DNA of 64,000 nt, taken from the NCBI GenBank assembly GCA_964513075.1, contig CAZELR010000011.1, positions 20,767 through 84,766 of the forward strand. Direction: 5' to 3'. The stretch comes from DAOUBP01 sp964513075 (GTDB lineage Bacteria > Chloroflexota > Anaerolineae > CG2-30-64-16). The notes under the pieces are model-generated. The model made no database searches. It had not been told where the DNA came from and was given only the letters and a program-made list of their open reading frames with translations. The position numbers and the translations under genes are program-made. Numbering within the stretch: position 1 is the first letter of the stretch; each line of letters begins with the position of its first letter. Positions 60,301 through 64,000 of this stretch are shown in pieces.

Positions 60301-60747
60301 GATGCGGACACCGCACGGCACTACTTCGAAGAGAGCAGCCGCGCCTGCGGCGCGACGCCCGCCGGCGTGCTGAACGGTCTGGCACGCGTCGCACTGCACC
60401 GGGGCCAGCCCGCCGAGGCGCTGGCGCTCCTCCGGCAGGCGCTGCACCGGCCGGGCTGCCGCGCCTCGGTGACGGCCGGGGTGCTGCGGACCCTGGCCGA
60501 GACGCTGCTGCAGATCGGCGAGCCGGTGCGGGCGGCCGCGCTGTGCGGCTGCCTGCTGAGCTGGCGCGGGACGCCCTATGACACCAGGCAGGAGACTGAG
60601 AAGCTGCTCAAGGAGCTGGAAGCCAGCCTGCCGCCGGAGCAACTGGCCGCCGCGCTGGAACGCGGCCGGCTGCTGGGGCCGGAAGAGGCTGTGGCGCAGG
60701 CGTTGGGCGCGGGGTCCACCGCCGGTGCTACGCCTTCTTTGGCGTGA
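57361..60747 (+). CDS. Large BTAD/NB-ARC/TPR transcriptional regulator (AfsR/SARP-like)
   Basis: This 1128-residue protein has an N-terminal winged-helix and BTAD region (about 1-260, LDITLFGSPRIEREGVPVTF and LDPLDEAGHRLLMQIHAWAG). A STAND ATPase follows, with Walker A LGPGGIGKTRLA near residue 312 and Walker B RLLLILDNYEHLL near 380. A helical TPR-like C-terminal half begins near 690. Such proteins act as ATP-gated activators sensing an unknown ligand. It adjoins the exported-protein genes and may control them. A Gly/Ala-rich linker precedes the ATPase. Confidence 0.92.
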   Translation: MSILDITLFGSPRIEREGVPVTFHRHQTLALLAYLAATDQPHGRDALAALFWPELDDAAAHAALRRGLYDLGQTIGKEGLAVERERVALRPAAGVRVDVRRFCGLASGAAGHGHAAGHLCDDCLAALTEAAELWRGDFLAGFTWRGSAEFDDWQSFTAESLRLGLAGVLEQLAGGLAARRRFDPALAYARRWLALDPLDEAGHRLLMQIHAWAGDRAAAARQYEECVRVLAAELGIEPAPETTALFQTLRRAAPAAAGVATAPLAAAPPAPAHNLPVDVTPFIGREPTLVQAAELLADPACRLLTVLGPGGIGKTRLAIQAARGQVVHFPHGVYFIDLAPLTSAEQLSSAILAGLGAPSRAAAEPDQHLLATLQDKRLLLILDNYEHLLTGADPDRRDGYGLVTKLAATAPQLKLLVTSRLRLNVPAEWLLPLEGLATPPEGSADLAELLQAADADEDAAALRLEEGVTAASLGDYSATALCLACIRRVQPGFRPSVTEARTIAHICRLLDGVPLAIELAAAWARVLPLAEIARRLEHGLELLTTGLRGVPARQRSMAATFDYSWRLLDPRERSILRQAAVFRGGFTAEAAAAVTGASLGDLAALVDASWLRLTGSGRYTLHELVRQYCAEKLGREHLAEAGETVDAVRRRHAACFHAFSAAQWLDLHHRSGVIAELVGELGNLWAAADWALVHEDLDLYWGLSLGLILAADRGGLNAALADFLETHSARLRLALQTSGEDGRHEARSLLLFRCLGLRLDPLSRTGRYAEAGACIDEMAALLGAGRDGALWAEADWIYRRQVAWHKSDLGDFAGAAPVFGGLVADARTGRVSIWPHSNHATEKWIPEVGQGQALCAVALGEYDEALRLAREYIAVAEELGSDFGRSFAVIPLVWALLLTGAYGQAEREARWLVRTVSRFGDTLLTAHALGCMGWVQYTSGRYERACTWWRRALALAQRIALAPVIVDSLVGLGYAALAEGDADTARHYFEESSRACGATPAGVLNGLARVALHRGQPAEALALLRQALHRPGCRASVTAGVLRTLAETLLQIGEPVRAAALCGCLLSWRGTPYDTRQETEKLLKELEASLPPEQLAAALERGRLLGPEEAVAQALGAGSTAGATPSLA

Positions 60748-61162
60748 ACAGATCGCGCACGAGCAGCACGCCGCCCACGCCAATGGCGATCACGGCCACC
60801 ACGTAGAGCGCGATCATGGCCAGCACGAGGCCCCACTGCCACCCCGTCGGCTCCGTCCGGCCCGACGTCAGCCCGGTGACCTGGGCCAGCAGCATGCCGA
60901 GGACGATGGCGCCCAGTCCGCCGGCCAGCCATCCGCCGATGAGGCGCGTGCGGCTGCGGGCCCGAAACGCGGCCCATAGGAGCAGCGCGCTGCCGGCGAG
61001 GACCAGGGGGAAGAGCTCGGCCGGGGTGAGGTAGTCCATCAGGAAGGTCCCTGCCTGCGCGGACCCGACTGCCGACGTCAGCAGCATGAAGGCGATGGGC
61101 AGCCACACCAGGATCGTCCCGGCGATGGCCAGGATGCGCGTGAGCACGCTGTGCCGGTTCAA
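60728..61162 (-). CDS. Four-helix integral membrane protein of unknown function
   Basis: This 144-residue protein starts at TTG 61162, about 6 bp after GGGAGG, giving (M)NRHSVLTRILAIAGTILVWLP. Four hydrophobic helices are visible (about 8-30, 40-60, 68-90, 106-130), ending LLVRDLFTPKKA. Its 3' end overlaps the regulator gene on the other strand by 20 bp. No family is recognised. Confidence 0.72.
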   Translation of the reverse strand: MNRHSVLTRILAIAGTILVWLPIAFMLLTSAVGSAQAGTFLMDYLTPAELFPLVLAGSALLLWAAFRARSRTRLIGGWLAGGLGAIVLGMLLAQVTGLTSGRTEPTGWQWGLVLAMIALYVVAVIAIGVGGVLLVRDLFTPKKA

Positions 61163-61253
61163 TGTCTGCCTCCCATGATAGGAAGATGCCGCACAAGGTG
61201 ACAGGGCTATTATTGCACCTTGCCCCCGCCGCGTCAAGCGCCCTGCCTGGCAC

Positions 61254-61463
61254 GGGCCATTCAATTCTCCATCATAGTCATGCTGAGGCCGAGTCCCTGA
61301 CCTGGGTCGTACAGCCGAGTCGGTCAGGCCGAAGCATCTTTGGCAGCACAGACGAGATCCCTTCGTTGCACTCAGGGCAGGCTCTTCGCTGGGGTTTCGC
61401 CGTAACTGGCTTTGGGCCGTCCACCCGCTCAGGATGACAGGAACTAACCTAACAAAGCACTCA
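61254..61463. repeat. Interspersed repeat, copy 2 (core inverted relative to copy 1)
   Basis: The left flank is identical to copy 1 and in the same orientation. The core runs GTCATGCTGAGGCC to CCCGCTCAGGATGAC, inverse to copy 1. The right flank (CTAACCTAACAAAGCACT) is again in copy 1 orientation. It takes up much of the 600-bp gap 61163-61762. Confidence 0.85.
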
Positions 61464-61558
61464 GGATGCTCGTGCCCCGAAATGAAGACACCCCTGGTGG
61501 CACGAAGCATCTCGCCCGCCCCTGAGAATGGGGGACCCTTAGAACGCATGAGCTGAAT

Positions 61559-61587
61559 TTGACAAGATAGAAATTTTGTTTTATATT
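61559..61587 (+). promoter_or_regulatory. Consensus promoter of the candidate small RNA
   Basis: A perfect TTGACA (61559-61564), a 17-bp spacer and TATATT (61582-61587) predict a start near 61594. It is the strongest promoter match in the accessory region. Confidence 0.75.
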
Positions 61588-61593
61588 GGCGCC

Positions 61594-61685
61594 AATGGCG
61601 CGGCGGCCTGAGCGGTCGCACCGAGCGGCCATTCCTTAACGGGGGAGAGCCCTCGTTCGAGTACTTCTCGAACGGGGGCTTTTTT
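61594..61685 (+). ncRNA. Candidate small RNA upstream of the primase-helicase gene
   Basis: About 92 nt lie between a consensus promoter and a strong Rho-independent terminator. There is no plausible ORF and no plus-strand gene upstream to be terminated. The 5' part can fold through AATGGC/GCCATT and CGGT/ACCG pairings. It could be an antisense-type or copy-control RNA, or an attenuated leader of the downstream gene. No known RNA family is recognised. Confidence 0.55.
61648..61685 (+). terminator. Rho-independent terminator
   Basis: AGCCCTCGTTCGAG (61648-61661) pairs with CTCGAACGGGGGCT (61667-61680) around TACTT, with one G-T pair, and is followed by a T run. It is a textbook intrinsic terminator on the plus strand. 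Confidence 0.9.
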
Positions 61686-61702
61686 GTTAATTTCGGACCA
61701 GT

Positions 61703-61735
61703 AGAGTTGCTAACTTTCCAAAAGTTGGCAACTCT
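61703..61735. promoter_or_regulatory. 15-bp-arm palindrome before the primase-helicase gene
   Basis: AGAGTTGCTAACTTT (61703-61717) and AAAGTTGGCAACTCT (61721-61735) are complementary apart from one G-T, around loop CCA. It sits 16 bp before the SD AGGAGG of the next gene. It could be a repressor operator or an mRNA hairpin controlling that gene. Confidence 0.65.
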
Positions 61736-61762
61736 AGCCCGTAGAATCCCAGGAGGTGTGTT

Positions 61763-63748
61763 GTGACCGCCACAGGTACAAAGAACGTCTTGCTGACCGC
61801 AGCACTCGACTATGCCGGCCGCGGGTGGCACGTGTTCCCCTGCCACCGGGACAAGACGCCCGCCACCATGCACGGCGTCAAGGACGCGACCACCGACCCC
61901 GACCGGATCCGCCGCTGGTGGACGGGCCAGCCCAACGCCAGCATCGGCGTGGCCTGCGGCCCGGCCGGGCTGGTGGTGATCGACGTCGACGTGGAGAAGG
62001 GCGGGTTCGCTTCGTGGCAGCGGCTCAAGGCGGCCCACGGCATCGACGACGGGACGCTGACCAGCATCACGGGCGGCGGCGGGCGGCACCTGCTCTACCG
62101 CGCGCCCGCGGGCTTCCGGGGCCGCAACTCGGCCGGCAAGTTGGGGCCGGGGGTCGACGTGCGCGCGGATGGCGGCTACATCATCGCGCCCCCCTCGGGC
62201 CACCCATCGGGCCGGGAGTATCTCTGGGACCCAGCCCAGCCCGCCCTCGAACCCATCCCGCTGCCGGACCGCCTGCGCCTGCTGCTGGAGCCGCGCGCCC
62301 CCGCGGCGGTTGCATCTCCAGAGGCGCACGCCGGGCAGCGTGCGGCTCCGGCGCTCCGGCCCGACCCCGCCGAGCCGGCCTGGAGGGCGGCGTTGAACGT
62401 CGAGATCGAGGCGCTGCGCTGCGCCGTCGAGGGCACGCGCAACGACCGCCTGAACACGGCCGCCTTCAAGCTGGGGCGGTTGGTGGCCGGCCACGACCAG
62501 AGCCGCCGCGCGGTGGGGCAGGCGCTGCTGGCCGCGGCGCGGCAGATCGGCCTGGGCGACCACGAGGCCCTGGCCACGATCAGGAGCGGGCTGGACGCCG
62601 GTGCGCGTGAGCCGGCGCCTGACGAACCGCCGCGGCCGGCGCGCGATCTGGTGCTGCCCGACTGGCCGGACCGCACGCCTGAGGAGCCGGGCTGGCTGGC
62701 GGACGCGGCGGGGGACGAACCTGCGCCCACCCGCCAGCCCGCCGCCGCACCTGCTGCCCGCGCCCAGCCCGACCCCCGGCCGCTGGCGCCAGGGCTGTAT
62801 CGGGCGGCGCTGGCCTGGGAGCCGCGGCCGGCGCGGCAGTTCATCGTCGATGGGCTGCTGTGGCGCGGGGATCTCGCGGTGCTGTACGGGGAAGGCGGCA
62901 TCGGCAAGACGTATGCGATGATCGACATGGCGGTCGCCGTTGCCATGATCGAGCCGTGGCTGGGCAGGGAGAGCACGCCGTGCAACGTGCTCATCGTGGA
63001 TGAGGAATCCGGGCAAGCGCGCATGCTGGATCGGCTGGAACGAACCATGCGGGGCCATGGGATTGCACCGGGGACCGACGTCCCGATCTACGCGGCCAGC
63101 TTCGCCACCTGGAACCTGCGCCTGAAGCCTGACGCCCAGCGGCTGCGCAACCTGATTGCCGAGACCCAGGCCGGGCTCGTCATCATCGATGCGCTGGTCG
63201 ATGTCATGCTGGGGGGTGATGAGAACCTGGTCCGCGATGTGCAGCCCGTCCTGCACAACCTGCGGATCGTCGCCCAAGAGACCGGCGCGGCGATCGTCCT
63301 GATTCATCATGCGAACAAGGCCGGCGGGCAGCGGGGCACGACTGCGATTCGCGGCGCCGTGGAGACGCTGCTGTGTCTTTCGACCCAGGAGGACGATGGA
63401 CCCGTGTTGAAGCTCGAAACTGAGAAGATGCGCGACGCCGAACCCATCAAGCTGGCTCTGCGCATGGCGTTCGATACCGTGACGGCCAGTTTCAGGCTGC
63501 ACAAGGCCGACCCCCCAGCCAGGTTTGCGAAGTACAGCAAGGCCGAGGAGTATGTGCTGCATTACCTGCAAGATCATGGCCTGACGAATATCGCGACGTT
63601 GCAGGAGCACGCCGATGGCTGTTCGGCTGAATCCGCGCGCCGCGCGGTGTATTCCCTGGCAGAACGCGGGGTGGTCAAGCGAGTCGGCAGCGCGGCCCGG
63701 GGCGTGCCGGCAAGTTATGCCCTGGCCGATGAACAGCCCGCGTCGTGA
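61763..63748 (+). CDS. Primase-polymerase / AAA (RepA-like) helicase fusion
   Basis: This 661-residue replication protein starts at GTG behind AGGAGG. Residues about 10-190 are a bifunctional primase/polymerase N-terminal domain. The metal-binding VIDVDVEKGG is near 71, GGGRHLLYRAP near 105, and PPSGHPSGREYLWD follows. A linker rich in Pro and Ala spans about 280-350. Residues about 355-580 form an AAA_25-type ATPase (LYGEGGIGKTYA near 374, LIVDEESG near 410, LVIIDALVDVMLGGDENL near 473, IVLIHHANKAGG). The C terminus is helix-rich and probably a winged helix. Such fusions are typical of plasmids, phages and integrated elements. Confidence 0.9.
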   Translation: MTATGTKNVLLTAALDYAGRGWHVFPCHRDKTPATMHGVKDATTDPDRIRRWWTGQPNASIGVACGPAGLVVIDVDVEKGGFASWQRLKAAHGIDDGTLTSITGGGGRHLLYRAPAGFRGRNSAGKLGPGVDVRADGGYIIAPPSGHPSGREYLWDPAQPALEPIPLPDRLRLLLEPRAPAAVASPEAHAGQRAAPALRPDPAEPAWRAALNVEIEALRCAVEGTRNDRLNTAAFKLGRLVAGHDQSRRAVGQALLAAARQIGLGDHEALATIRSGLDAGAREPAPDEPPRPARDLVLPDWPDRTPEEPGWLADAAGDEPAPTRQPAAAPAARAQPDPRPLAPGLYRAALAWEPRPARQFIVDGLLWRGDLAVLYGEGGIGKTYAMIDMAVAVAMIEPWLGRESTPCNVLIVDEESGQARMLDRLERTMRGHGIAPGTDVPIYAASFATWNLRLKPDAQRLRNLIAETQAGLVIIDALVDVMLGGDENLVRDVQPVLHNLRIVAQETGAAIVLIHHANKAGGQRGTTAIRGAVETLLCLSTQEDDGPVLKLETEKMRDAEPIKLALRMAFDTVTASFRLHKADPPARFAKYSKAEEYVLHYLQDHGLTNIATLQEHADGCSAESARRAVYSLAERGVVKRVGSAARGVPASYALADEQPAS

Positions 63749-63763
63749 GCGAGCAGTTGTGAG

Positions 63764-63957
63764 GTTGTGAAAAGCCGTTTTTCACAACTGGATCAAAGGT
63801 GTGAGGTTGTGAAAAAGCCGTTTTCACAACTGGATCACAGTTGTGAGGTTGTGAAAAGCCGTTTTTCACAACTAGAACGCAGGTGTGAGGTTGTGAAAAA
63901 GCCGTTTTCACAACTGGAACGCAGGTGTGAAGGTTGTGAAAAAGCCGTTTTCACAAC
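63764..63957 (+). repeat. Iteron-like array of five 25-bp palindromes
   Basis: Each unit is GTTGTGAAAA, a 5-nt centre (GCCGT or AGCCG) and TTTTCACAAC. Starts are at 63764, 63806, 63848, 63890 and 63933, giving spacings of 42, 42, 42 and 43 bp. The 17-18 bp between units is also conserved (TGGATCA or TGGAACG, then GGTGTGAG). Half-sites GGTTGTGATGTTGTG continue to the window edge. Position just after a replication protein suggests an origin. Confidence 0.85.
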
Positions 63958-64000
63958 CGGACACAATGGGCCTGAGGTTGTGATGTTGTGATGTCCCCCC

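Noticed and set aside
60728..63610. A 960-codon open frame on the minus strand spanning several features
   Set aside because: Only its last 144 codons look like a protein and have a start with SD (TTG 61162). The rest is antisense to the primase-helicase gene and crosses the repeat and terminator.
63764..63957. CRISPR array
   Set aside because: The 17-bp spaces between palindromes are themselves conserved and too short for spacers, and no cas gene is seen.
63767..63991. An open frame encoding 14-residue repeats
   Set aside because: A 42-bp repeat period is a multiple of three, so the frame stays open automatically. The palindromes explain the sequence better than a protein.

Overview
The window is a bacterial chromosome segment that looks like Chloroflexota, probably near Anaerolineae or Caldilineae. 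That placement is my inference. It rests on the diverged EF-Tu, the S12 loop insertion, lineage inserts in RpoB and RpoC, BTAD/NB-ARC regulators, and the abundant palindromic and heptad intergenic repeats. No taxonomic search was possible. No rRNA or tRNA gene was seen.

Positions 1-1749 (minus strand) carry the start of a division/cell-wall cluster (mraZ-rsmH-ftsL-like). It diverges from rpoB-rpoC across a 384-bp region with a clear sigma-70-type promoter for each side. Positions 2134-33477 (plus strand) are an almost unbroken transcription/translation block: rpoB-rpoC, rpsL-rpsG-fusA, tuf, the S10-spc-alpha ribosomal gene order from rpsJ to rplQ with secY, adk, map and rpoA embedded, then truA-rplM-rpsI. 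infA is missing from its usual place between map and rpmJ. Several genes in this block start at TTG or GTG behind a strong Shine-Dalgarno (SD) sequence.

Positions 33634-44855 are mixed housekeeping and accessory genes. They include a MogA/MoaB protein and a two-component system with a Pho-box-like 11-bp repeat in its promoter. The sulfate-activation pair cysD and cysNC follows, then a PIG-L deacetylase, a lipid kinase plus acyltransferase, a CPT-like kinase coupled to a methyltransferase, and a small zone of decayed genes. Positions 45203-53012 hold a Clp ATPase whose first AAA+ site looks dead, AMMECR1, a jelly-roll-like protein, an MFS-CorA pair, a zinc-ribbon membrane protein and an RlmI-like methyltransferase. 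Positions 53155-60747 hold secreted proteins (an orphan ABC binding protein, an NTF2/DJ-1 lipoprotein and a small exported protein) next to a large BTAD/NB-ARC/TPR regulator.

The right end (61559-64000) is the most interesting region. A perfect promoter and a perfect terminator bracket about 92 nt with no reading frame, which is a candidate small RNA. A 15-bp palindrome follows, then a primase-polymerase/AAA helicase fusion, and then five 25-bp palindromes spaced 42-43 bp apart. I read this as the replication module of an integrated element, with an iteron-like origin and an RNA control locus.

Two repeat phenomena run through the intergenic DNA. One is tracts built strictly of 7-bp units. 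These form hairpins after tuf and after clp, and they make up the whole proximal 5' leader of clp. The other is a set of mobile-looking inverted-repeat families, including two 105-bp copies of one family and two copies of another whose cores are flipped relative to shared flanks.
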